From Burkholderiales bacterium (GTDB taxonomy: Bacteria > Pseudomonadota > Gammaproteobacteria > Burkholderiales > Burkholderiaceae_C), in NCBI GenBank assembly GCA_028869035.1, contig JAGWTL010000138.1:1-7450 (forward strand): a stretch of DNA of 7,450 nt. Reading direction: 5' to 3'. Positions 1 through 6,551 of the stretch are shown in pieces. A model generated the notes under the pieces. The model made no database searches and had not been told where the DNA came from. It was given only the letters and a program-made list of their open reading frames with translations. The position numbers and the translations under genes were made by a program. The stretch's first letter is position 1. Every line of letters starts with the position of its first letter.

Positions 1-158
1 TCGACGTGAGCAAGGTGGACGTCTCCATGAACGGCATCGAGCTGCAGGACCGCGAATTCTTCGCCGCCATCCGCGAAGGCCGCGAGCCCAACAGCAGCCT
101 CGCCCAGGTGCTGCCTTGTTACCAGGTGCTGCACCAGCTGGAACAGCAACTCGTCTGA
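1..158 (+). CDS. Probable Gfo/Idh/MocA-family oxidoreductase, C-terminal end (partial)
   Basis: Reading from base 3 gives 51 codons ending at the TGA at 156-158; the start lies before the window. The visible tail includes GIELQDREFFAAIREGREPN followed by a segment with AQVLPCYQVLHQLE. This resembles the C-terminal end of NAD(P)-dependent sugar or inositol dehydrogenase-like oxidoreductases of the Gfo/Idh/MocA family, where a 'DREF..AI.EGREP' stretch comes shortly before the last helix. The nucleotide-binding domain and catalytic residues are outside the window, so neither substrate nor activity can be read here. The following aldo/keto reductase is on the same strand after 147 bases, a gap that contains a palindromic repeat, so co-transcription is possible but not shown. 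The family assignment rests on recognition of the tail only. Confidence 0.6.
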   Translation, partial: DVSKVDVSMNGIELQDREFFAAIREGREPNSSLAQVLPCYQVLHQLEQQLV

Positions 159-179
159 CCATGATGCGAGCGATTTTTC

Positions 180-245
180 CCGTTCGGACTGAGCTTGTCG
201 AAGTCCTGGCGATTCGCTGCCCAACGACCGGCTCAGGGCGAACGG
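180..245. repeat. Dispersed palindromic (REP-like) repeat, intergenic copy
   Basis: The left arm at 180-194 begins CCGTTCG and continues to CTGAGC. The right arm at 231-245 reads GCTCAGGGCGAACGG. The arms are reverse complements at 13 of 15 positions. The left arm continues into TTGTCGAAG, matching the other copies in this window at 1317, 2597 and 4337. It lies in the gap between the oxidoreductase tail and the aldo/keto reductase, and its transcript could form a hairpin. No T-run follows, so it is not called as a terminator. Confidence 0.8.
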
Positions 246-305
246 ATGGGCTCGCCATCAGCGTCGATGTGCGCTGACCCCTTCGTATTTCTGCGAGGAC
301 CAAGC

Positions 306-1310
306 ATGCAAGAACGCAAGATCGGTCCTTTCCAGGTGTCGGCTCTGGCCCTGGGCTGCATGAGCCTGAGCCACGCCTACGGCCAGCCGCCGTCGCCCGA
401 GCACGGCGAGCGTGTGCTGCTCAGCGCGCTGGATGCCGGCGTGACGATGTTCGACACCGCCGCGCTCTACGGCTTCGGCGCCAACGAAACCCTGGTGGGC
501 CGTGTGCTCAAGGCGCACCGCAGCAGGATCACCCTGGCCAGCAAGGGCGGCATGGCGGGTGTGGACGTGGCCGGTGACGGCAAGCTGGTGCGCGTGATCG
601 ACGGCCGGCCCGAGGCCATCCGCAAGAACTGCGAAGACAGCCTGCGCCGCCTGGGCACGGACGTGATCGACCTCTATTACCTGCATCGCTGGGACAAGAA
701 AGTGCCCATCGAAGACAGCGTGGGTGAACTCTCGCGCCTGGTCGAGCGTGGCCATGTGCGCGCCATCGGCCTGAGTGAAGTGTCGGCCGCCACCGTGCGC
801 AAGGCCCACGCCGTGCACCCGATTGCCGCCGTGCAGACCGAGTACTCGCTGTGGACGCGCAACCCCGAGATCGCCGTGCTGCAGGCCTGCCGCGAGATCG
901 GCGCCGCCTTCGTGGCTTTCAGCCCCGTGGCGCGCGGTTTTCTCACGGGCAAGCTGCGCGATGTGCAGGCACTCGACGCCAAGGACATCCGCCACGGCAT
1001 GCCGCGCTTCGAGCCGACCCACTACGCGGGCAACCTCAAGCTGCTGCCGGCCTACGAGGCCGTGGCGCATGAAGCAGGCTGCACCCCGGCCCAGCTGGCC
1101 CTGGCCTGGCTGCTGCACAAGGCGCCGCACATCGTTCCGCTCTTCGGCACCACCCGCCTGGACCACCTGGCCGAGAACCTGGCGGCTGCCGACGTGAAGC
1201 TCAGCCCCGCGCTGATGGTCCAGGTCGAAGCCGTGGTCAACCAGCAGACCGTTGTGGGCAATCGCTACAGCGAGCAGAGCAACCGCGAAGTCGATACCGA
1301 GGTGTTCTAG
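306..1310 (+). CDS. Aldo/keto reductase
   Basis: A 334-residue protein of the NADP(H)-dependent aldo/keto reductase superfamily, a cytosolic (beta/alpha)8 barrel that reduces aldehydes and ketones. The usual tetrad is visible: Asp50 and Tyr55 in FDTAALYG, Lys80 in ASKGG and His127 in YYLHRWD. The segment GLSEVSAATVRKAH near 155-168 and the FSPVARGFLTGKLRD stretch near 210-225 match the later barrel strands and the cofactor-binding loop of the YakC/Tas-like branch, and the length is normal for that branch. I place the start at ATG 306 because GAGGA at 295-299 sits six bases upstream and MQERKIGPF is a typical N-terminus. The frame stays open back to a TTG at 195, but that extension mostly translates the palindromic repeat. 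The physiological substrate cannot be told from the sequence. There is no signal peptide. Confidence 0.93.
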   Translation: MQERKIGPFQVSALALGCMSLSHAYGQPPSPEHGERVLLSALDAGVTMFDTAALYGFGANETLVGRVLKAHRSRITLASKGGMAGVDVAGDGKLVRVIDGRPEAIRKNCEDSLRRLGTDVIDLYYLHRWDKKVPIEDSVGELSRLVERGHVRAIGLSEVSAATVRKAHAVHPIAAVQTEYSLWTRNPEIAVLQACREIGAAFVAFSPVARGFLTGKLRDVQALDAKDIRHGMPRFEPTHYAGNLKLLPAYEAVAHEAGCTPAQLALAWLLHKAPHIVPLFGTTRLDHLAENLAAADVKLSPALMVQVEAVVNQQTVVGNRYSEQSNREVDTEVF

Positions 1311-1316
1311 AAATTT

Positions 1317-1343
1317 CCGTTCGGGCTGAGCTTGTCGAAGCCC
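1317..1343. repeat. Dispersed REP-like repeat, single arm
   Basis: This is a left arm of the same family as the copies at 180, 2597 and 4337: CCGTTCGGGCTGAGC followed by TTGTCGAAGCCC. No matching right arm follows before the hydrolase start at 1367. It begins seven bases after the stop codon of the aldo/keto reductase. Confidence 0.75.
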
Positions 1344-1366
1344 AGCGATCCACAGAGACCTTAGCC

Positions 1367-2077
1367 ATGCCCACCACCCTCATGCTCCTGCCCGGCCTGA
1401 ACTGCGACGCCGCCGTCTGGACCCCGCAAGTGACTGCGCTCAAAGGCCAGGCCCACTGCCTCATCCCCGCCTGGGGCCTACGCGACTCGCTCACCGCCAT
1501 GGCCCAGCAGGTGCTGGACGAAGCGCCCACCGAGCGCTTTGCCATGGCCGGCCACTCCATGGGCGGCCGTGTGGCCCTGGAAGTCATGCGCCTGGCCCCG
1601 CAGCGCGTGGAGCGCCTGGCCCTGCTGGACACGGGCACGCACCCGCTGGCAGCCGGCGAGGCGGGCGAGAAGGAGAAGGCCGGCCGCATGGCCCTGCTTA
1701 AGATTGCACAGGCGCAGGGCATGCGTGTCATGGCCCAGGAGTGGGCCAAGGGCATGGTGCACCCGGACCGCATCGGCGGCCCCATCTTCGAGCAGGTGCT
1801 GACCATGTTCGACCGCGGCAGCGCCGCGCAGTACGCCGCGCAGATCAACGCGCTGCTGAACCGGCTGGATGCAGCGCCTCTGTTGCCCGGTATCGCCTGC
1901 CCTACGCTCGTGCTCACGGGCCGCCAGGACGCCTGGAGCGGCCCGGCCCAGCACGAAGCCATGGCCGCAGCCATCCCTGGCGCACAGCTGGTCATCGTGG
2001 AAAACAGCGGTCACATGACGACCATGGAGCAGCCGCAGGCGGTGAGTGAGGCGCTGGTCGCTTGGCTGCAGGGCTGA
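1367..2077 (+). CDS. Alpha/beta hydrolase
   Basis: A 236-residue soluble protein of the alpha/beta hydrolase fold. The nucleophile elbow is GHSMGG with Ser64; Asp188 in LTGRQDAWS and His216 in ENSGHMTTME complete the triad. LLPGLN at residues 7-12 is the oxyanion-hole segment after the first strand. A lid-like helical region occupies roughly residues 95-170. The short size and the LPGL.CDAAVW start resemble small esterases or C-C hydrolase-like proteins, but the substrate is not identifiable. The ATG at 1367 is preceded only by a weak purine stretch (AGAGA near 1354), so translation initiation may be modest. The gene follows the aldo/keto reductase by 56 bases, a gap that includes a repeat arm. 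It is separated from hsdR by 86 bases and is probably not functionally related to the restriction locus. Confidence 0.88.
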   Translation: MPTTLMLLPGLNCDAAVWTPQVTALKGQAHCLIPAWGLRDSLTAMAQQVLDEAPTERFAMAGHSMGGRVALEVMRLAPQRVERLALLDTGTHPLAAGEAGEKEKAGRMALLKIAQAQGMRVMAQEWAKGMVHPDRIGGPIFEQVLTMFDRGSAAQYAAQINALLNRLDAAPLLPGIACPTLVLTGRQDAWSGPAQHEAMAAAIPGAQLVIVENSGHMTTMEQPQAVSEALVAWLQG

Positions 2078-2163
2078 CGCCGCCAGGCCGCGGATCAGGG
2101 TTTGCCCTGCCACGGGGCGTGAGTTTCCCCTTGCTCCCCTAGAATGCGCCACAGGGGAGACCA

Positions 2164-5046
2164 ATGACGCCAGAAGCCCGCGCCCGCCAGAATATCGACG
2201 CGCTGCTCGCTGCAGCCGGCTGGCACGTCTGCAATATGGCCGACGCCAACATCCATGCCGCCACCGGCGTGGCCATCCGTGAATTCCCCCTCAACCCCGG
2301 CTACGGCTTTGCCGACTACCTGCTCTACGTCAACGGCAAGGCCGCTGGCGTGATCGAAGCCAAGAAAGAAGGGGCGACGCTGAGCGGCGTGGAAGTGCAG
2401 TCCGCACGCTACGCCCAGGGCCTGCCCGCCAGCCTGCCGGCCTGGCGCCGGCCCCTGCCCTTTCTCTTCGAATCGACCGGGGTCGAAACCCATTTCACCA
2501 ACGGCCTGGACCCACAGCCGCGGGCCAGAGGCGTATTCGCCTTTTTCCGTCCCGAGCTGCTGGCCCAGTGGCTTTCCGCGCGGGCCGAGCCCATATCCGT
2601 TCGGGCTGAGCCTGTCGAAGCCCACCCTTCGACCAGCGCAGGGCGAACGGCCGAAGAGCCGCCGACGGGATACGGCATAGGGCCAACCTTCCTCGCCCGC
2701 CTGCAGCACATGCCCCAGCTCGTCACAGAGTGGGGCACGGGCGGCGCCCACTACCAGCTCTGGCCGGCGCAGATCCAGGCCATCACCCACCTGGAAAAGA
2801 GCCTGGCCGCCAACAAGCCCAAGGCGTTGATCCAGATGGCTACCGGCAGCGGCAAGACCTTCACCAGCATCAGCTTCATCTACCGCCTCATCAAGTTCGC
2901 CGGCGCGCGCCGTGTGCTCTTCCTGGTGGACCGCGGCAATCTGGCGCGCCAGACCAAGAAGGAGTTCGACGCCTACGCCTCGCCCTACAACAACTTCAAG
3001 TTCGGCGAGGAATACATCGTCCAGCACCTGCAGAACAACCAGCTGGATACCAGCGCCCGCGTCGTCATCTGCACCATCCAGCGCATGTTCTCCATGCTCA
3101 AAGGCCGCGAGCTGGCCGAGGAGGACGACGAAGTGTCTTTCCTTCCCATCCAAGGGGCTTCTCTCCCTCTCCCGCTGGGAGAGGGCAGGGGTGAGGGCGG
3201 TTTTCAGGGTGGGCTGCTGGCGCAACCAGACCCCATCGCCTACAACCCCGCCATCCCCATCGAGAGCTTCGACATCGTGGTCACAGACGAAGCCCACCGC
3301 AGCATCTACAAGCTGTGGCGCCAGGTGCTGGAGTACTTCGATGCCTACCTCATCGGCCTCACCGCGACGCCAAATAAGCAGACCTTTGGCTTCTTCAACC
3401 AGAACCTGGTGATGGAATACAACCACGCCCAGGCCGTAGCCGACGGCGTGAACGTCAACTACGACGTCTACCGTATCAAGACCGAAGTGACCGAAGCCGG
3501 AGCCAAGGTGGACAAGGGCTACTGGCTCGAAACCATGGACCGCGCCACCCGCCGCCGCGCCGCCTGGCAGCTGGACGAAGACTTTGCGTACGACCCCGCC
3601 GAGCTGGACCGCGCCGTGCAGACGCCCGACCAGATCCGCACCGTGGTGCGCACCCTGCGCGACCGTTGGCAGAGCGATCTGTTTCCCCAGCGCGAAGAAC
3701 TGCCCAAAACCCTGGTCTTCGCCAAGGACGACAACCACGCCGAAGCCATCGTGCAGATCCTGCGCGAAGAGTTTGGCCGCGGCAACGAGTTCGCGCAGAA
3801 GATCACCTATAGGACGACAGGCACCACACCCGAACAGCTCATCAAGGATTTCCGCACCAGCTACTACCCGCGCGTGGCGGTGACGGTGGACATGATCGCC
3901 ACCGGCACCGATATCAAGCCGGTGGAAATCGTCGTCTTCATGCGCAGCGTGAAGAGCCGCAGCTTCTTCGAGCAGATGAAGGGCCGCGGCGTGCGCGTCT
4001 GCAACCCCACCGACCTGGCCGCCGTGAACCCCGGCACCCATGTGGTGAAAGACCACTTTGTCATTGTCGATGCCGTGGGCGTGTGCGAACGCGACAAGAC
4101 CGACAGCCGCCCCCTGGACCAGAAAAAGAGCGTCCCGCTGGACAAGCTCCTGCAAGCGGTAGCCCTGGGCAATGTGGAAGACGAAGTCCTCTCCAGCGTG
4201 GCCGCCCGCCTGGCCCGGCTGGACCGTGACCTGGGCGAGGCCGACCACGCCAAGATACTGGAGGCCAGCGGTGGCCACACCCTGCAAAGCCTGGCGCGCG
4301 GCCTGGTGGAAGCCCTCAACGCTGACCCCACAGACCCCGTTCGCGCTGAGCCTGTCGAAGCGCTCATTCAAAGAGCCGCCAAACCCTTCAGCAACCCCAA
4401 GCTGCGCGAGCTTATCCTGCAGTTGCGCCAGAAGGCCGATCTGGTGGTGGACACCGTCACGCAAGACAGCTTGATTGCCGCCGGCTTCGCCGAGGGCTCC
4501 GACCGCGCCAAAGACCTGGTGCAGAGCTTCGAGGCCTTTATCGCGCAGCACAAGGACGAAATCACCGCGCTGCAAATTCTCTACAGCCGGCCCACGCGGG
4601 CGCCGCTCAAGTTTGAAGACATCAAGGCCCTGGCCGACGCCCTGCACGCCCCGCCGCACCTGCTGGACGAAACCGCCTTGTGGCAGGCCTACGCTTCGCT
4701 GCAGAAGGGCCGTGTCAAAGGCGCCAGCCAGCGCCGGCTGCTGACCGACTTGGTCAGCCTGGTGCGCTTTGCCATGCAGCAAGACAACGAGCTTGTGCCT
4801 TACCCCGAGCGCGTGCAGGCCAACTTCAAGGCCTGGCTGGCACAGCACGGCCAACCCTTCACCCCCGAACAACTCCACTGGCTGGAAATGATCCGCGACC
4901 ACATCGCCGCCAACCTCGGCATCGAAATCGACGACTTTGAATACGCCCCCTTCAGTCAGGAGGGCGGGCTGGGCAAGGTGCATCAGCTGTTTGGGGTGGA
5001 GCTGCCCAAGGTGATTGAGGAACTGAATCGGGAGTTGGCGGCGTGA
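2164..5046 (+). CDS. hsdR: Type I restriction enzyme subunit R (HsdR), EcoEI/EcoAI-like
   Basis: A 960-residue motor and nuclease subunit that joins the HsdM2S methylase core to translocate and cut unmodified DNA. The N-terminal nuclease has Asp51, Glu65 and Lys67 (GVIEAKKEG), with the D-14-E-1-K spacing of the type I PD-(D/E)xK site. Helicase motifs follow: ATGSGKT (226-232), DEAH (375-378), LTATP (399-403), KTLVFA (515-520), the motif V segment MIATGTDIKP (577-586) and FEQMKGRGVR (602-611). The C-terminal part (about 800-960) resembles the EcoEI_R_C domain. The start is ATG 2164, with AGGGGAG at 2153-2159. At 960 aa it is longer than I expect for this subfamily (about 800), partly because three dispersed repeats are read in frame: residues 145-163, about 333-346 and 725-733. 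None hits a recognised motif, so the enzyme may remain active. The stop overlaps the next start (GTGA). The final 51 residues are duplicated downstream. Confidence 0.96.
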   Translation: MTPEARARQNIDALLAAAGWHVCNMADANIHAATGVAIREFPLNPGYGFADYLLYVNGKAAGVIEAKKEGATLSGVEVQSARYAQGLPASLPAWRRPLPFLFESTGVETHFTNGLDPQPRARGVFAFFRPELLAQWLSARAEPISVRAEPVEAHPSTSAGRTAEEPPTGYGIGPTFLARLQHMPQLVTEWGTGGAHYQLWPAQIQAITHLEKSLAANKPKALIQMATGSGKTFTSISFIYRLIKFAGARRVLFLVDRGNLARQTKKEFDAYASPYNNFKFGEEYIVQHLQNNQLDTSARVVICTIQRMFSMLKGRELAEEDDEVSFLPIQGASLPLPLGEGRGEGGFQGGLLAQPDPIAYNPAIPIESFDIVVTDEAHRSIYKLWRQVLEYFDAYLIGLTATPNKQTFGFFNQNLVMEYNHAQAVADGVNVNYDVYRIKTEVTEAGAKVDKGYWLETMDRATRRRAAWQLDEDFAYDPAELDRAVQTPDQIRTVVRTLRDRWQSDLFPQREELPKTLVFAKDDNHAEAIVQILREEFGRGNEFAQKITYRTTGTTPEQLIKDFRTSYYPRVAVTVDMIATGTDIKPVEIVVFMRSVKSRSFFEQMKGRGVRVCNPTDLAAVNPGTHVVKDHFVIVDAVGVCERDKTDSRPLDQKKSVPLDKLLQAVALGNVEDEVLSSVAARLARLDRDLGEADHAKILEASGGHTLQSLARGLVEALNADPTDPVRAEPVEALIQRAAKPFSNPKLRELILQLRQKADLVVDTVTQDSLIAAGFAEGSDRAKDLVQSFEAFIAQHKDEITALQILYSRPTRAPLKFEDIKALADALHAPPHLLDETALWQAYASLQKGRVKGASQRRLLTDLVSLVRFAMQQDNELVPYPERVQANFKAWLAQHGQPFTPEQLHWLEMIRDHIAANLGIEIDDFEYAPFSQEGGLGKVHQLFGVELPKVIEELNRELAA
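2597..2650. repeat. REP-like palindrome inserted in frame in hsdR
   Basis: Arms of 24 bases at 2597-2620 and 2627-2650, separated by CCCACC, are reverse complements at 19 of 24 positions. This is a complete, two-armed member of the family also seen at 180-245. It is translated as SVRAEPVEAHPSTSAGRTA, residues 145-163 of HsdR, between the nuclease domain and the first helicase motif. The 54-base span keeps the reading frame. Confidence 0.85.
3161..3200. repeat. Second dispersed repeat family inserted in frame in hsdR
   Basis: A perfect 9-bp hairpin, CCCTCTCCC (3165-3173) and GGGAGAGGG (3177-3185) around a GCT loop, is followed by CAGGGGTGAGGGCGG. I recognise this as a common dispersed element of Proteobacteria whose other strand reads as ALTPALSQRERE. 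Here it encodes SLPLPLGEGRGEGG, about residues 333-346 of HsdR, between the ATP-binding motif and the DEAH box. It is unrelated in sequence to the CCGTTCG family. Confidence 0.8.
4337..4361. repeat. REP-like repeat arm in frame in hsdR
   Basis: CCGTTCGCGCTGAGC followed by CTGTCGAAGC is a single left arm of the CCGTTCG family with no right arm. It encodes VRAEPVEA (residues 726-733 of HsdR), exactly the eight residues encoded by the copy at 2597 (residues 146-153). It lies in the linker between the helicase core and the C-terminal domain. Confidence 0.8.
4889..5046 (+). repeat. Direct repeat copy A: 3' end of hsdR
   Basis: This 158-base segment aligns without gaps to 6552-6709 (constant offset 1663). 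I count 16 mismatches, about 90% identity, with an uninterrupted identical run of 36 bases at 4999-5034. It encodes HsdR residues 910-960 and ends exactly at the hsdR stop. Similarity ends upstream at about 4889 and downstream right after the stop codon. Confidence 0.93.
5030..5046 (+). promoter_or_regulatory. Shine-Dalgarno and GTGA coupling site, hsdR to accessory gene
   Basis: GGGAG at 5030-5034 lies eight bases before a GTG start at 5043 that shares four bases (GTGA) with the hsdR stop. The arrangement implies translational coupling, with the ribosome finishing HsdR re-initiating on the accessory protein. The same signal recurs at 6693-6709 with ATG in place of GTG. Confidence 0.7.
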
Positions 5047-6548
5047 GTGGTAAGCAACGCGTCTTTGTCAGCTCAGTGCAAAAAGAGTTGGCTCAAGAGC
5101 GCCAGGCGCTCAAACGCTTCATTCATGCCGATCCGCTGCTGTCGCGGTTTTATGAGGTCTTCTTGTTTGAAGACCTGCCCGCAACAGACTTGCGGGCAGA
5201 CGAGGTGTACCTCGGTGAAGTGGATCGATGCAGCCTTTACCTCGCGATCCTGGGCAACGACTACGGGTTTGAGGACGCAGAGGGTCTTTCTCCCACCGAA
5301 CGTGAATTTGACCGCGCCACTACCCTGGGCAGAACGCGCCTTATCTTTGTGCGCGGGCAGAACGACGATGCGCGTCACCCCAAGATGCGGGCACTGGTGC
5401 GCAAAGTGGGCGATCAGCTGATTCGCCGCCGTTTTGGCGACACGCCAGAGCTGCTTGCCGCTGTGAATGCCAGCCTGGTCGATCATCTGGCCCGCACGGG
5501 CGCACTGCGCACCAGCCCTTTTGATGCCACAGCGTGCGCGGGCGCCACGCTGGCTGATATCTCGCAAGACAAACTGGACCTCTTTCTGGCCCGTGCACAG
5601 ACCAACCGTGGCTATGCGCTGGACCCGGCCACGCCCATGCTCAGCGCGTTGACGCACTTGAATCTGCTCGATGCCGGGCAGCCCAGTCATGCAGCCATCC
5701 TGCTCTTTGGGCAAGCCCCGCAGCGCTTCTTGCCCAGCTCGGAACTCAAGTGCATGCACTTTCATGGCACGGGGGTGAGCAAGCCCATCCCCTCGTACCA
5801 AATCTACAAAGGCACGGTGTTTGAGCTGGTCGATCAGGCGCTGGACTTTGTGCTGTCCAAGATTGCCCGGGCTGTGGGCACCCGCGCCGCAGGCGCACAG
5901 GCCCCGGTGGACTACGAACTCCCGCGTGAAGCCGTGGCCGAAGCCATCGTCAACGCCGTGGCGCACCGCGACTACACCTCCAACGCCTCGGTGCAGGTCA
6001 TGCTGTTTGCCGACCGGCTCGAAATCTGGAACCCCGGCGAACTGCCCCCGCAGCTCACCGTGGACAACCTGCGCCGCCCGCACGCGTCCATCCCCCGCAG
6101 CCCGCGCATTGCCGAGCCGCTGTTTTTGGCCCGCTACATTGAAAAGGCTGGCACCGGTACGCTGGACATGATCCACCTGTGCGCCCAGGCGGGCTTGCCC
6201 ACGCCGGAGTTTCGGCAAGACGGCGGGCAATTCATCCAGACCCTGTGGCGACCCACGGGTGCGGCCGAGGGGGCCGAAGGGACTAAATCAGGCACCAAGT
6301 CGGCACCAAGTCGGCACCAAGTCGAAATCCTCGCCAAAGCAAGCACTGGCGCGGCTTTGACCGATTTGATGGCGGTGGCCAAACGCACTGACAGGACCAA
6401 GTTCAGGCACCAAGTCGTCCAGCCGCTGATGGACCAAGGCTGGCTGGAAATGACCCTGCCCGACAAACCCACCAGCAGCCAGCAAAAATACCGCCTGACC
6501 CTTGCGGGGCAGGCATGGCTGGCTACCCAGCCGGAAAAGAAAAAATGA
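5043..6548 (+). CDS. Accessory protein: DUF4062-like domain plus RecG-like ATP-binding module
   Basis: A 501-residue protein between hsdR and hsdS. Residues 5-90 (RVFVSSVQKEL.QER, LFEDLPA, YLGEVDRCSLYLAILGNDYG) look like DUF4062, an alpha/beta domain that starts much like TIR-like folds. Residues about 170-405 match the C-terminal part of RecG-like 'divergent AAA'/Schlafen-associated proteins (COG2865): the GHKL-type N-box EAIVNAVAHRDY (300-311), RLEIWNPGELP (325-335) and KAGTGTLDM (368-376). The AlbA_2 (Schlafen) domain that normally comes first in that family is absent, and DUF4062 takes its place. Residues about 424-500 (RHQVEILAK, TDRTKFRHQVVQPLMDQGWLEM) look like a DNA-binding winged helix. 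The GTG start is chosen from the 4-base overlap with hsdR and GGGAG at 5030. A role as an accessory defence or regulatory ATPase is inferred from context only; no activity is proven by the motifs. Confidence 0.85.
   Translation: MSGKQRVFVSSVQKELAQERQALKRFIHADPLLSRFYEVFLFEDLPATDLRADEVYLGEVDRCSLYLAILGNDYGFEDAEGLSPTEREFDRATTLGRTRLIFVRGQNDDARHPKMRALVRKVGDQLIRRRFGDTPELLAAVNASLVDHLARTGALRTSPFDATACAGATLADISQDKLDLFLARAQTNRGYALDPATPMLSALTHLNLLDAGQPSHAAILLFGQAPQRFLPSSELKCMHFHGTGVSKPIPSYQIYKGTVFELVDQALDFVLSKIARAVGTRAAGAQAPVDYELPREAVAEAIVNAVAHRDYTSNASVQVMLFADRLEIWNPGELPPQLTVDNLRRPHASIPRSPRIAEPLFLARYIEKAGTGTLDMIHLCAQAGLPTPEFRQDGGQFIQTLWRPTGAAEGAEGTKSGTKSAPSRHQVEILAKASTGAALTDLMAVAKRTDRTKFRHQVVQPLMDQGWLEMTLPDKPTSSQQKYRLTLAGQAWLATQPEKKK
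6291..6323 (+). repeat. Three tandem 11-bp repeats (GGCACCAAGTC)
   Basis: GGCACCAAGTC occurs three times head to tail without error at 6291-6301, 6302-6312 and 6313-6323. A fourth identical unit at 6406-6416 lies in the same gene, and both sites share TCAGGCACCAAGTCG. The repeats encode the linker GTKSAPSRHQV between the ATP-binding module and the winged-helix region of the accessory protein. Since 11 is not a multiple of three, each copy is read in a different frame. Confidence 0.92.
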
Positions 6549-6551
6549 ACG

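Noticed and set aside
195..305. Upstream extension of the aldo/keto reductase from a TTG at 195
   Set aside because: The added residues come largely from the palindromic repeat, the TTG lies inside that repeat, and ATG 306 has a good GAGGA ribosome site and a family-typical N-terminus.
258..1166. A 302-codon minus-strand frame opposite the aldo/keto reductase
   Set aside because: Composition-driven shadow with no recognisable motif; the plus strand shows an intact catalytic tetrad.
2096..2109. Possible terminator hairpin CAGGG-TTTG-CCCTG after the hydrolase gene
   Set aside because: The stem is only five base pairs and no T-run follows, so an intrinsic terminator is not supported.
2140..2145. 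TAGAAT as a -10 element for hsdR
   Set aside because: No -35 element is found about 17 bases upstream, and the implied leader would start essentially at the Shine-Dalgarno sequence. hsdR probably has a promoter in or near 2078-2163, but I cannot place it.
2095..4983. A 962-codon open frame on the minus strand opposite hsdR
   Set aside because: It mirrors hsdR almost end to end, as expected from the third-position GC bias. Its translation is low-complexity (rich in G, V, H, Q and L), and the plus strand has all type I R motifs.
5073..6230. A 385-codon minus-strand frame opposite the accessory gene
   Set aside because: Shadow frame with no domain recognised; the plus frame has clear DUF4062-like and N-box motifs and start/stop overlaps.
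6291..6323. CRISPR-like array
   Set aside because: The 11-bp units are directly adjacent with no spacers and lie inside a coding linker.
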